Assembly (NCBI GenBank): GCA_963779225.1
Contig: CAVZWW010000001.1
Location: forward strand, 1 to 64,000
Length of the DNA stretch: 64,000 nucleotides
Direction of reading: 5' to 3'
From: CAVPCZ01 sp963779225
GTDB taxonomy: Bacteria > Bacteroidota > Ignavibacteria > UBA10030 > UBA6906
Under the pieces are notes generated by a model. It saw only the letters and a program-made list of their open reading frames with translations, had not been told where the DNA came from and did not search any database. A program made the position numbers and the translations under genes. Positions 7,714-16,629 of this stretch are shown one piece after another (position 1 is the stretch's first letter; each line of letters begins with the position of its first letter).

Positions 7714-8406
7714 ATGAACTCTCCGCGGATAGGGGCGCTTCTGCTCTTCCTCAGCCTGGTCGGCCCCGGAATGACTCTGGTTGAAGCTGAAACCTTTCAT
7801 GTGACATCGCCGGAGAAAAAGACCGTCATCCGGGTTGACACCAAGGGGACAATTACTCTCTCCATCTCCTGCAACAACAAAGAGGTTATCGGTCCTTGCC
7901 TGTCAGTCACACAGATTGCTGATACGGACATGTGCTGCCTGCCGGCCCTCTTTATGAAAGAGAACGGCATCAGAGTGGCGTTCACCGAAGCGGACCTGCT
8001 GGACTATCCCGGCATTTACCTGAAAGGCACCGGCCCGGGCAAGACGGTCCTCCGGTCCACTTTCCCCCCCTATCCGCTGGAGGAACATCAAAAGGACGAC
8101 CGTACGATCCGGGTTTCAAAAGGGGCGGACTATATCGCTCGAACCAGTGGCACGCGAGAGTTTCCGTGGAGGGTCTTTCTCATCGCAGAGCGGGACGGTG
8201 ACCTCGTTGAGAACGATCTGGTCTACCGGCTCGGAAGCCCTGGGGCAGGGACATTCCAGATGGTCCAGTGGGCAGATGGCGTCAACGCCGACCGGAATGC
8301 AACGGACTATACAAAGGAAACACGATCGATCACCAGTGCCGACCGGCTTGCTGTGCATCTTGCACCGGGCGGCGGGTGGGTGGCACGGATCAGAAAAAGC
8401 AAGTAG
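7714..8406 (+). CDS. Internally deleted GH97-like protein lacking the catalytic barrel
   Basis: A protein of 230 residues from ATG 7714 (GGAAGGG upstream) with a signal peptide (IGALLLFLSLVGPGMTLVEA). Residues about 28-65 match the start of the GH97 N-terminal domain (VTSPEKKTVIRVD, NNKEVIGP). Residues about 90-170 match its end (TEADLLDYPGIYLKGTG, FPWRVFLIAERDGDL, NDLVYRLGSP). The sequence then jumps straight to the GH97 C-terminal domain (ADGVNADRNATDY, LAVHLAPGGGW). The whole (beta/alpha)8 barrel with the catalytic glutamates, some 300 residues in GH97 enzymes of about 650-700, is absent. Part of the N-domain between CLSVTQ and MKENG also seems shortened. The frame is intact and has a good ribosome site, so it may be expressed as a non-enzymatic protein, or be a deletion relic. 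Confidence 0.7.
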   Translation: MNSPRIGALLLFLSLVGPGMTLVEAETFHVTSPEKKTVIRVDTKGTITLSISCNNKEVIGPCLSVTQIADTDMCCLPALFMKENGIRVAFTEADLLDYPGIYLKGTGPGKTVLRSTFPPYPLEEHQKDDRTIRVSKGADYIARTSGTREFPWRVFLIAERDGDLVENDLVYRLGSPGAGTFQMVQWADGVNADRNATDYTKETRSITSADRLAVHLAPGGGWVARIRKSK

Positions 8407-8421
8407 ACCCGGAAGGATTCC

Positions 8422-10470
8422 ATGCTAACCAAGAGAATGCTCATCGCGGTAATCGCGGCTCTCCTCTGTATACCGAACTTCCTCGCGTCGCAGACGGAGA
8501 CCAAAGAGCAACACGACGCTCGCATGCAATGGTGGAGAGACGCCCGGTTCGGGCTGTTCATTCACTGGGGGCTCTATTCCGTTCCCGCCGGGGAATGGAA
8601 GGCGCAGACCAACCATGCCGAGTGGATCCGCACTACCGCTCAGATCCCCATAAAAGAGTATGAACAATTCGTTCCTCAGTTCAATCCCACAAAGTTCAAC
8701 GCCGGCGAATGGGTCCGCATGGCAAAGGACGCCGGGATGAAATACATCGTCATCACTTCCAAGCATCATGATGGCTTCTGCCTCTTCGACTCGAAAGAAA
8801 CGGACTTTGATGTCATGTCGACGCCGTTCAAGCGGGACATCATGAAAGAGCTGTCCGATGCGTGCCGAAAGGCGGGTTTGAAAATTTGCTGGTACCATTC
8901 CATCATGGACTGGCACCATCCCGACTATCTGCCACGACGCGACTGGGAGAAGGACCGCCCCACCGAAGGGGCCAACTTTGACCGCTATGTCCGGTATATG
9001 AAAGCCGAGCTCAAAGAACTTCTCACGAATTACGGTCCTATTGGCGTCCTCTGGTTTGACGGGGAATGGGAATCGACCTGGAACCAGGAACGGGGCCGTG
9101 ACCTCTATGAGTACGTTCGCTCGCTCCAATCCAACATCATCATCAATAACCGCGTGGGTGCAGGCAGATCGGGCATGGAAGGATTCACGACTGGAGGCGC
9201 GTTTGAAGCTGACTTCGGAACGCCGGAGCAGCAAATTCCCGCTACGGGACTTCCGGGCGTCGACTGGGAAACCTGCATGACCATGAATGACCACTGGGGA
9301 TACAACAAGAACGACCACAATTGGAAGTCGGCCGGAGAACTGCTGCATATGCTGGCCGACATTGCTTCGAAAGGCGGCAACTTCCTACTGAACATCGGCC
9401 CCACGGCAGAGGGGGTCTTCCCGCCGGAAAGCATCGAACGGCTGCACACCATCGGGGAATGGATGAAGGTGAATGGTGAAGCCATCTCTGGCACCTCCGC
9501 CAGTCCGTTCAAGCAGCTTTCCTGGGGTCGGTGCACCAGGAAGGAGGTGGATGGCGGCACGAGGCTTTATCTGCACGTGTTTGACTGGCCCGCCGACGGA
9601 AAGCTTGTGGTCCCCGGCATATATAATGAAGTGAAGCTGGGGTACCTTCTCGCGGATCAACACAGGAAACCCCTTGGCGTGAGCCGGCACGAGGATGCGC
9701 TCGTGGTCGACCTTCCCGCAAAGACACCAACGCAGTATAATGGTGTCGTTGTATTGAACCTTGTTGGCAAGGCCGATGTGAACGATCCGCCGGAAATCAC
9801 CGCGGCCGCGGATATTTTCCTGGATTCGATCAGGGTGTCGGTCGCTACCAGCCGGTCAAACGTTGATGTGCGCTGCACGCTGGATGGGACCGCCCCAGCC
9901 GTTACTTCCTTGCTCGCGAAAGGACCTGTGCTTCTCACAAAAAGTACGACCGTCAAAGCACGTTGTTTCCGCGAAGGGAAACCGGTGAGCGGCATCTCTG
10001 AAGGGAAATTCTCAAAGGTGAAGCCCCGGCCGGCGGAAGCCGGCGTTGCTGAGTCCAAGGGTGTCAAGTTCTCCTACTATGAAGGGAACTGGGACAAGTT
10101 ACCCGACTTCAGCACGTTGAAGCCCAAGAAAGAAGGGGTCGTCCCCACGTTTGTCCTTACGCCAAAAGAGGATGTCGACCACTTCGGCTTCACGTATGCC
10201 GGGTTCATCAAAGTGCCCGAACAGGGGATCTATGGATTCTTTAGTGAATCCGATGATGGTAGCAGGCTCTATATAGGAGACAAGCTGGTCGTGGACAATG
10301 ACGGCCTTCATGGCATGGGTGAGAAGAAAGGATTGACACCGCTGGCAGCCGGACTGCATCCGATTCGTGTGATCTTCTTTGAGAGGGATGGGGGCCAAGG
10401 GTTGAAGATCTCCTATGAGGGGCCGGGTGTCAAGAAGCAGGAGATTCCCGAGTCCGCTCTATTCCGTTGA
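8422..10470 (+). CDS. Alpha-L-fucosidase (GH29) with CHB_HEX_C-like and PA14 domains
   Basis: A protein of 682 residues, with GGAAGG upstream of ATG 8422 and a signal peptide (MLIAVIAALLCIPNFLASQ). Residues about 30-350 are the GH29 barrel: WWRDARFGLFIHWGLYSVP, ITSKHHDGFCLFDS and GVLWFDGEWE, in which Asp213 is the expected nucleophile. GGNFLLNIGPTAEG closes the barrel. A beta-sandwich follows (about 360-450), then a chitobiase C-terminal-type domain (about 455-535, CTLDGTAP). A PA14 domain ends the protein (about 545-680, GIYGFFSESDDGSRLYIGDK). It probably releases fucose from glycans outside the cytoplasm. It starts 16 bases after the GH97 remnant and is likely co-transcribed with it. Confidence 0.92.
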   Translation: MLTKRMLIAVIAALLCIPNFLASQTETKEQHDARMQWWRDARFGLFIHWGLYSVPAGEWKAQTNHAEWIRTTAQIPIKEYEQFVPQFNPTKFNAGEWVRMAKDAGMKYIVITSKHHDGFCLFDSKETDFDVMSTPFKRDIMKELSDACRKAGLKICWYHSIMDWHHPDYLPRRDWEKDRPTEGANFDRYVRYMKAELKELLTNYGPIGVLWFDGEWESTWNQERGRDLYEYVRSLQSNIIINNRVGAGRSGMEGFTTGGAFEADFGTPEQQIPATGLPGVDWETCMTMNDHWGYNKNDHNWKSAGELLHMLADIASKGGNFLLNIGPTAEGVFPPESIERLHTIGEWMKVNGEAISGTSASPFKQLSWGRCTRKEVDGGTRLYLHVFDWPADGKLVVPGIYNEVKLGYLLADQHRKPLGVSRHEDALVVDLPAKTPTQYNGVVVLNLVGKADVNDPPEITAAADIFLDSIRVSVATSRSNVDVRCTLDGTAPAVTSLLAKGPVLLTKSTTVKARCFREGKPVSGISEGKFSKVKPRPAEAGVAESKGVKFSYYEGNWDKLPDFSTLKPKKEGVVPTFVLTPKEDVDHFGFTYAGFIKVPEQGIYGFFSESDDGSRLYIGDKLVVDNDGLHGMGEKKGLTPLAAGLHPIRVIFFERDGGQGLKISYEGPGVKKQEIPESALFR

Positions 10471-10651
10471 AGGAGAAAAGCCGACCTGGTTGATGCGAGG
10501 GGCGAGAATCAGTGTACGGTTGTTACGGAATCGCGAGGTGTGCTGACCATCTGCCACCCGATTGCCTGGAGTCCCGCGTGAGACGGGCGGGTGACCTGGT
10601 CGAGGAGGATGGGGCGTATGAGCCGGCCGTTGCCGGAGAAGGAGACTGTCG

Positions 10652-11287
10652 ATGAGACAGAGAGAGCAGTGCGCGGCAGCTTCAACACTGCTGCTGATGG
10701 TATGTGTCGTGCTAACATTTGTTCCAGCCTGCAGCAATCCCGATGATCCCCCCCCCGAGGAAACCCCGTTGTCCACCGATTTCTTTCCTCCCATGGCAAT
10801 CGGGGATACCATGTCGTGGGACTACCTCTACTACAACCTCGAGACGGGATTACTGATGGACTGGCTCGAGGGAAAGATGAGGTGGACGGTCACCGCAATA
10901 GAGAACGGTGCCGCGGGCAAGGTGACGACGATTCGTCAGGAGTTTTCAGGGCTACTCACAAAGCACCGATCCGATACTCCATATGTTCGTGATTCCATCT
11001 GGATAGGGGCGGACACGACATCTGCCTCGATAAGCGAAGATGCGAACCACACGGTAACGGTGACAACAAAGGCGACCGGCCGCTATGCAAGCTATGGGGG
11101 TCGGGATGTCGCGTTCCCAAGATTTCCCGCCGATGTCCAGGGAGACACCCTGCAAGTGACGACTTCCGGAGGTGGGGGCGGTTACGGAAACGCAGTGAAG
11201 GCCAAAAGGGCTTTCGGACTTGTTTACTACTACGATTGGGCCGGGCCCGGCATGACGAAGTACCGGACGACGATGAAGCGCCGTTAG
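10652..11287 (+). CDS. Hypothetical lipoprotein
   Basis: A protein of 211 residues with a lipoprotein signal peptide ending FVPAC; Cys27 is the expected lipidated residue, followed by an acidic and proline-rich linker (NPDDPPPEETP). The mature part alternates polar and hydrophobic residues, as in a beta-rich fold, and has a glycine run (SGGGGGYG) near residue 178. No family was recognised. GAGAAGGAGA just before the start serves as ribosome site. The 180-base gap after the fucosidase suggests its own transcript. Confidence 0.65.
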   Translation: MRQREQCAAASTLLLMVCVVLTFVPACSNPDDPPPEETPLSTDFFPPMAIGDTMSWDYLYYNLETGLLMDWLEGKMRWTVTAIENGAAGKVTTIRQEFSGLLTKHRSDTPYVRDSIWIGADTTSASISEDANHTVTVTTKATGRYASYGGRDVAFPRFPADVQGDTLQVTTSGGGGGYGNAVKAKRAFGLVYYYDWAGPGMTKYRTTMKRR

Positions 11288-11543
11288 GTTCTTTTAGCAC
11301 CTCAGCTGAAAAGCAACAGGGGGCTTTCCTCGGATCCTCAGTCAATCAGTCCGGGCTTGATCTGGAAAGCGCGGCCGGTACGTCGTTTTCGGGTGGTCTG
11401 GTGGAGGCGCCGAGCAGAGCCAGGCAAGGCCCGATAGGCTGCGGCGACTTCGGCAAAGGCATTGTTGATACTTGGAGTGGATCAAGGTACATTGTCTGAA
11501 GCCATGTGCGCAGCGAGAGTGGTTGTGTAGGAATGAACAGACA

Positions 11544-12134
11544 ATGTCCGGTACGAAACCCACACTGAAGTCCACCGCATCTCTGCCCTTTGCCGAATTG
11601 GTGAAAACCCGGCAGAGTGTCAGAAGCTACGAGAAGAGGCCGGTCGAACCGGAAAAGATCCAGCTGCTTATCGAGTCCGTCCGGCTTGCTCCTTCGGCGA
11701 GCAATTCGCAACCCTGGAAATTGATCATCGTCGATGAGCCTGAGCTACGAAACCGGATCGCACGGGCGACATTCACCCGGACAATCTCGTTCAACAAATT
11801 TGCGCCCGAGGCTCCCGTGATTGCCGTTCTGACCGTGGAACATCCCAGGGTGATCACGCAGATCGGCGGATGGATAAAGCGACGGGAATTTCCCCTCATC
11901 GACATCGGGATTGCCGCAGAGCATTTTTGTCTGCAGGCGGCAGAACTCGGGCTGGGCACGTGCATGCTGGGGTGGTTTGACGAGCGGGCAATCAAGAAGC
12001 TCCTGGCGATTCCGCGCACAACCAGAGTCGGTCTCCTCATCACGGTGGGCTATCCCGGACCCGGATACCTCCCGCGGGCCAAAATCAGGAAAGAGACAGC
12101 CAGGATGTGTTCCTTCAACGTCTATCAGCGGTGA
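11544..12134 (+). CDS. Nitroreductase-family FMN oxidoreductase
   Basis: A protein of 196 residues. The start at 11544 (MSGTKPTLKS) is preferred, with AGGAATGA upstream; an in-frame start at 11472 would add an unrelated leader. Family features are FAELVKTRQSVRSYEKRPV near the N-terminus (FMN phosphate contact), RLAPSASNSQPWKLIIV, DIGIAAEHFCLQAAELGLG and a C-terminal LLITVGYPG. These enzymes use NAD(P)H and FMN to reduce nitro-aromatic or quinone-like substrates; the true substrate cannot be told. Neighbours are unrelated in function. Confidence 0.88.
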   Translation: MSGTKPTLKSTASLPFAELVKTRQSVRSYEKRPVEPEKIQLLIESVRLAPSASNSQPWKLIIVDEPELRNRIARATFTRTISFNKFAPEAPVIAVLTVEHPRVITQIGGWIKRREFPLIDIGIAAEHFCLQAAELGLGTCMLGWFDERAIKKLLAIPRTTRVGLLITVGYPGPGYLPRAKIRKETARMCSFNVYQR

Positions 12135-12254
12135 GTTGGTGGCCGCCTCACACGGTGTTCTTGATGCCATCGCCGCTGGCCTTCGCGGCTGCAAAGTCTG
12201 CCGTTATCGGCGCGCAGAAATTCCCCAGGGGAAAGTGGAATCTCAGAGGAGACA

Positions 12255-12464
12255 ATGCTGATGGAACTCACAGAGCTGAAGGCGGCTATAAAGAACCTCT
12301 CTGCTGAAGAACGCAGAAAAGTCGCTCTATACATTCTCGAACTGGAAAAAGATCATTTCCAGGGCACTCTCGGTCCTCAGATTGTCGATGACCTGGAGGG
12401 ACTCTCCAGAGTTGTTCAGGAGAGCGTCCAGAAAATAAAGAAGTATGTGAAAGACAGCCTGTAG
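12255..12464 (+). CDS. Small helical protein of unknown function
   Basis: A protein of 69 residues, predicted almost entirely helical and charged (LKAAIKNLSAEERRKVALYI, VVQESVQKIKKYVKDSL). GAGGA lies five bases before ATG 12255. Its stop codon is one base from the first possible start of the oxidoreductase that follows, which implies translational coupling. No family was recognised. Confidence 0.55.
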   Translation: MLMELTELKAAIKNLSAEERRKVALYILELEKDHFQGTLGPQIVDDLEGLSRVVQESVQKIKKYVKDSL

Positions 12465-12465
12465 G

Positions 12466-13551
12466 ATGGAGCAGCCGGGGGAGATGAATCGCCCGCTTGT
12501 GGTCGGCGTGACATCGTTCGGCATGTCCGGCAGAGTCTTTCACATGCCCCTCCTGTCGCATCACAAAGCCTTCCGCGTGAAATATGTTGTCGAACGAAGA
12601 ACGGACGAGGCACAGAAGATCTATCCGCTCGTGAAACGCGTCAGGTCGTTTGATGAGATGGTGGACGATCCGGAAATCGATCTGATTGTCGTGAACACTC
12701 CCGATTCGACCCACTACGCGCTGGCGAAGCGGAGCCTGGAGGCCGGAAAGCATACCGTCGTCGAAAAGCCGTTTACGCAAACCGTGGAACAGGGGCGTGA
12801 ACTCATCGCTCTCGCCCGAAAATCCGGAAAACAACTCTGCGTGTTTCACAACAGGCGCTGGGACGGGGATTTCCTGACGATACGGAGCATCGTGCGTGAA
12901 GAACGGCTCGGCAGGCTCGTGGACTTTGAAATGCACTGGGATCGCTACCGAAATTTCATCCAGCCGGACACGTGGAAAGAACAGTCCTCTTCAGGTGCCG
13001 GGCTGCTCTATAATCTCGGCTCGCATCTTATCGACCAGGCCCTGGTGTTGTTCGGGGTGCCCGAAGCGGTAACCGCGCATCTGGCAGCTGTCAGGACGGC
13101 CGGAGAAGTGGACGACTGGTTCGAAGTCCGCCTGCACTATCCATCTGTCCAGGTGAGCCTGAAATCCAGTTATCTGGTGCGGGAACCGGGGCCGCGATAC
13201 CTCCTCCATGGCACGCTCGGGTCATACGTGAAATATGGAATCGATCCGCAGGAGCTTGCGCTGGTGCAGGGAGGAGACCCGACGTCGCCGGACTGGGGAA
13301 AAGAGGTGGAAGGGTGGTGGGGAGTTTTGCACACCGAAGAAGAAGGGGCCCCTGTGCGGCGCAAAGTGGAAACCATACCCGGGAATTACGGGGCATTCTA
13401 CGATAGTGTGCGGGAGGCAGTCACAAACGGCACCCCATGTGCCGTCAGACCCGAAGAAGCACTCAACGTCATCAGCATCATCGCGGCTGCACAAGAAAGC
13501 AATGCTCAACGAAAAACTGTTCCTGTTTGGTCTGCCGCACCAATCGCCTGA
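12466..13551 (+). CDS. Gfo/Idh/MocA-family oxidoreductase
   Basis: A protein of up to 361 residues. The start at 12466 directly follows the upstream stop; 12484 (MNRPLVVGVTSFG) is an alternative giving a more standard N-terminus. Residues about 9-125 form the Rossmann fold (VVGVTSFGMSGRVFH, IDLIVVNTPDSTHYALAK) with the family's EKPF segment, whose lysine is in the active site. Residues about 130-350 form the substrate-binding C-domain (VDFEMHWDRYRNF, YNLGSHLIDQALVLFG). It has no signal peptide, so it is cytoplasmic. It stands next to a DUF1080 lipoprotein and a xylose-isomerase-like protein, a combination seen in 3-keto-sugar pathways; the sugar is unknown. Confidence 0.85.
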   Translation: MEQPGEMNRPLVVGVTSFGMSGRVFHMPLLSHHKAFRVKYVVERRTDEAQKIYPLVKRVRSFDEMVDDPEIDLIVVNTPDSTHYALAKRSLEAGKHTVVEKPFTQTVEQGRELIALARKSGKQLCVFHNRRWDGDFLTIRSIVREERLGRLVDFEMHWDRYRNFIQPDTWKEQSSSGAGLLYNLGSHLIDQALVLFGVPEAVTAHLAAVRTAGEVDDWFEVRLHYPSVQVSLKSSYLVREPGPRYLLHGTLGSYVKYGIDPQELALVQGGDPTSPDWGKEVEGWWGVLHTEEEGAPVRRKVETIPGNYGAFYDSVREAVTNGTPCAVRPEEALNVISIIAAAQESNAQRKTVPVWSAAPIA

Positions 13552-13573
13552 CAATCGAGAAAGGAAGAAACCC

Positions 13574-14347
13574 TTGTACGTTACGCCGCTCCGTATCTCC
13601 CGCCTGTACCGGATCTCATGCCTGTTGACGATGATCATCACCGGAACGATGTGCTGCCGGTCAGCCTCGACTAGAGAAACCGGCCCGAATACGCTCACGG
13701 AAAAAGAGCGCAAAGAAGGCTGGAAACTCCTGTTTGACGGAAAGTCGCTGAAGGGATGGCGCGGGGCGTATCTCGACTCCCTCCCGGTCCGGGGATGGGA
13801 GATCCGTGATGGAATGTTGATTGTCCAGGCTTCAGGCGGGGGCGAAGCCGCCTTCGGTGGAGATCTGGTGACCATCGACGAATACTCCAGCTTCGAATTG
13901 TCGGTGGATTTCCGGCTTACCGAGGGGGCGAACAGCGGCATCAAGTATTTTGTGACGGAGCAACAACCGAAAACGCCCGGCTCGGCAAAGGGTCTCGAGT
14001 ATCAGATCCTGGATGATGCAAAACACCCTGATGCCAAACTGGGGATCAACGGGAATCGCAAGCTCGCTTCCCTGTATGACATCCTCCCGGCGAAAGTCAA
14101 AAACGCACGCCCTATCGGAGAATGGAATCAAGCCCGGATTCTGGTCAGAGGGCGACAGGTTGAGCACTGGCTGAATGGCGTGAAGGTGCTGGGCTATGAG
14201 CGGGGGGGCAGGATCTTTCTCGAACACAAGGCGTTGAGCAAGTTCAAAGACCTCGCCGGTTTCGGAGAAGCAGCAACAGGTCATCTCCTTTTGCAGGATC
14301 ACGGCAACCAGGTGTTTTACCGAAACATCAAGATCCGGATATTCTAG
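13574..14347 (+). CDS. DUF1080 lipoprotein (3-keto-disaccharide hydrolase family)
   Basis: A protein of 257 residues. A TTG start at 13574 is chosen because GGAAG lies six bases upstream and the next residues form a lipoprotein signal (RISRLYRISCLLTMIITGTM then CC). No ATG start fits as well. Residues about 45-257 carry the concanavalin-like PF06439 fold: GWKLLFDGKSLKGWRG, GDLVTIDEYSSFELSVDFR, GANSGIKYFV, LASLYDILPA, WNQARILVRGRQVEHWLNG and GHLLLQDHGNQVFYRNIKI. The family name derives from enzymes that hydrolyse 3-keto-glycosides. It lies 22 bases after the oxidoreductase and is probably in its operon. Confidence 0.88.
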   Translation: MYVTPLRISRLYRISCLLTMIITGTMCCRSASTRETGPNTLTEKERKEGWKLLFDGKSLKGWRGAYLDSLPVRGWEIRDGMLIVQASGGGEAAFGGDLVTIDEYSSFELSVDFRLTEGANSGIKYFVTEQQPKTPGSAKGLEYQILDDAKHPDAKLGINGNRKLASLYDILPAKVKNARPIGEWNQARILVRGRQVEHWLNGVKVLGYERGGRIFLEHKALSKFKDLAGFGEAATGHLLLQDHGNQVFYRNIKIRIF

Positions 14348-14381
14348 CGCTTTCAAACACGTCCTCCACGGAGAGCCGGGC

Positions 14382-15227
14382 ATGAATACTTACTCACGGC
14401 GTGATTTCCTGGCAGTGGCCGGTGCGGCCGCCGCTGGTACGCTGCCGCTGGCAACGGCTTTTGCACAGCAAAAGGAGCCGGATGCGGAAAAACCCAGTAT
14501 TCCTTTCAGTCTGGGCATCGCCTCCTACTCCTTTCGCTCCTTCACGCTCGATCAGGTCATTCAGATGACAAAGCGGCTGGGCCTGAGAAAGCTCACGCTC
14601 AAGGATATGCACCTGCCCTTAACAAGTTCGGACGAGGAGATTGCCGCAACGCTCGGGAAGATCAGAACCGCCGGTCTGGAACTCGCCTCTTGCGGCGTGG
14701 TGTATATGAACACGGAGGAAGAAATCCGCAGGGGATTTTCCTATGCAAGAACGGCCGGCCTGAAGATGCTCGTGGGAGTTCCGGATGCGGCGTTACTTGG
14801 TGTCGCCGAGCGATATGTCAAGGAAACCGGCATCTCCCTCGCCATACACAACCATGGGCCGACGGATAAGCGGTTCCCGAGTCCGGAGAGTGCATACAGG
14901 CCGATCGCCGGCATGGACAAACGGATGGGTCTGTGCATCGACATCGGCCATACCCGGCGGCTCGGGTTGGATCCCGCAGTTGAGGCCGAACGGTTCTTCG
15001 ATCGCCTTTTCGATATCCACATCAAGGACGTCAGCGCCGCCGGTGCCGAAGGAACGACGGTGGAGATCGGCCGCGGAGTCATTGATATCCCGGCGTTTCT
15101 CGCGACGATGAAGCGGCTGAAGTATTCACGTACGCTCCACTTTGAGTTTGAAAAAGACAAAGACGATCCGTTCCCCGGCGTTGCGGAATCGGTCGGCTAT
15201 GTGCGCGGGGTTATGGCGACCCTCTAA
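14382..15227 (+). CDS. Tat-exported xylose-isomerase-like TIM barrel (sugar phosphate isomerase/epimerase family)
   Basis: A protein of 281 residues. The N-terminus has a Tat signal (SRRDFLAVAGAAAAGTLPL, cleavage after AFA). The rest is an AP-endonuclease-2/xylose-isomerase barrel: GIASYSFRSFTLDQVI, LTLKDMHLPL, LAIHNHGPTD, MGLCIDIGHTRRLG, IHIKDVSAAG and LHFEFEKDKDDP. Conserved His, Asp and Glu are consistent with a metal site. With the oxidoreductases and DUF1080 proteins around it, it could act on 3-keto sugars in the periplasm, but the reaction is inferred only from context. Confidence 0.87.
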   Translation: MNTYSRRDFLAVAGAAAAGTLPLATAFAQQKEPDAEKPSIPFSLGIASYSFRSFTLDQVIQMTKRLGLRKLTLKDMHLPLTSSDEEIAATLGKIRTAGLELASCGVVYMNTEEEIRRGFSYARTAGLKMLVGVPDAALLGVAERYVKETGISLAIHNHGPTDKRFPSPESAYRPIAGMDKRMGLCIDIGHTRRLGLDPAVEAERFFDRLFDIHIKDVSAAGAEGTTVEIGRGVIDIPAFLATMKRLKYSRTLHFEFEKDKDDPFPGVAESVGYVRGVMATL

Positions 15228-15312
15228 AAGCTCATCCGAAAGCTCCCATTTTTCCCTTACGGCCGGAAAATCGCCCGCCCGCTCTTTCCACCTCACAGAC
15301 GAAGGCGTTGAT

Positions 15313-16629
15313 ATGGTATCGCGACGAAGTGTACTCAAGGCGCTTGCAGCAGGCGCTGCCGTGGCGGCCGTTGGATCGACCGCGAAGAGTTACGCCCGGA
15401 TCATGGGCGCCAACGACCGCCTCACCTTTGGCATTATCGGACTGCACGGACGGGCATATGCGCATCTGGCGGGTGTCCGGGCGAACAGGGAAACGGTGGT
15501 TTCGCATGTCTGCGATGTGGACAGACGGGAACTGGATAAGTTCGCCGGTGCCGTGAAAGAGAAATTCGGGATAGACCCTGTCCGCGAGAAAGACTTCAGG
15601 AAGGTGCTGGAGTCGAAAGATGTCGATGTGATTACCATCGCGACTCCCGAACACTGGCAGGCGCATATGGCAATCCTGGGTCTTCAGGCGGGAAAGCACG
15701 TCTACGTGGAAAAGCCGTCGAGCCATAACCCCCATGAAGGAGAATTGCTGGTACAGGCACAAAAGAAATACGGGAAGCTCGTCCAGCTGGGAAATCAACA
15801 GCGCTCATCAGACCATACGAGACGGATTGTCCAAAGGATCAGGGAAGGGCTTATCGGAAAGCCATACTTCGGAAAAGCGTGGTACAGCAATACACGGAAG
15901 TCGATCGGCACCGGGAAAGCGGTGGAGGTCCCGGAGTATCTTGACTGGGATCTCTGGCAGGGTCCCGCGCCCCGGAGACCGTACAAAGACAATATTCATC
16001 CCTACAACTGGCATTGGTTCTGGCACTGGGGGACCGGAGAGACTCTGAACAATGGTACACACGAGGTGGATGTTTGCCGGTGGGCGCTCGGCGTGGACTA
16101 CCCCTCCAGGGTGACCGCCTCGGGCGGACGGTATCATTTCACGGATGACTGGGAATTCTACGATACGCTGGTGACGAGTTTTGAGTACCCCGGCAAAATG
16201 ATCACCTGGGAAGGAATGAGCTGTCAGGGGAAGCAATACTATGACAGGGGCCGCGGCGTCACCGTGCACGGCACCGAAGGGACCGTGTTGATCGACCGGG
16301 ACGGGTACGAGGTGTACAGTCTGGATGACCGGCGCATCGAGCAGTTCCTGATCGAAAAGAAAAGCACCACACAGGACCTTCAGAGTATCGATTCGATGAC
16401 CGACGGACATTTCCGCAACCTGATTGACGGGATCCGGGACGGCGTGCAGCTCCATTCACCGATTGCAGAGGGGAACATCAGCGTAGCTATGCTGCAGCTC
16501 TCCAATATCGCCTGGAAGACCGGCCGCGTTCTGACACTCAACACCGGGAACGGCCATATCCTCAATGACATGCAGGCCATGGCACTCTGGAAGCGGGAGT
16601 ATGAGCCGGGATGGGAACCGAAGATTTAA
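15313..16629 (+). CDS. Tat-exported Gfo/Idh/MocA-family oxidoreductase
   Basis: A protein of 438 residues from ATG 15313 (GAAGG upstream). A Tat signal opens it (SRRSVLKALAAGAAVAAVGS). The Rossmann domain shows LTFGIIGLHGRAYAHLAGV and VDVITIATPEHWQAHMAI, with the active-site segment HVYVEKPSSHNPHEGELL. The C-terminal domain shows WHWFWHWGTGETLNNGTHEV then DVCRWALGVDYP, typical of the Tat-exported oxidoreductases of Bacteroidota and Planctomycetota. These carry tightly bound NAD(P) and work in the periplasm. It is the second such enzyme in this cluster. Confidence 0.9.
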   Translation: MVSRRSVLKALAAGAAVAAVGSTAKSYARIMGANDRLTFGIIGLHGRAYAHLAGVRANRETVVSHVCDVDRRELDKFAGAVKEKFGIDPVREKDFRKVLESKDVDVITIATPEHWQAHMAILGLQAGKHVYVEKPSSHNPHEGELLVQAQKKYGKLVQLGNQQRSSDHTRRIVQRIREGLIGKPYFGKAWYSNTRKSIGTGKAVEVPEYLDWDLWQGPAPRRPYKDNIHPYNWHWFWHWGTGETLNNGTHEVDVCRWALGVDYPSRVTASGGRYHFTDDWEFYDTLVTSFEYPGKMITWEGMSCQGKQYYDRGRGVTVHGTEGTVLIDRDGYEVYSLDDRRIEQFLIEKKSTTQDLQSIDSMTDGHFRNLIDGIRDGVQLHSPIAEGNISVAMLQLSNIAWKTGRVLTLNTGNGHILNDMQAMALWKREYEPGWEPKI

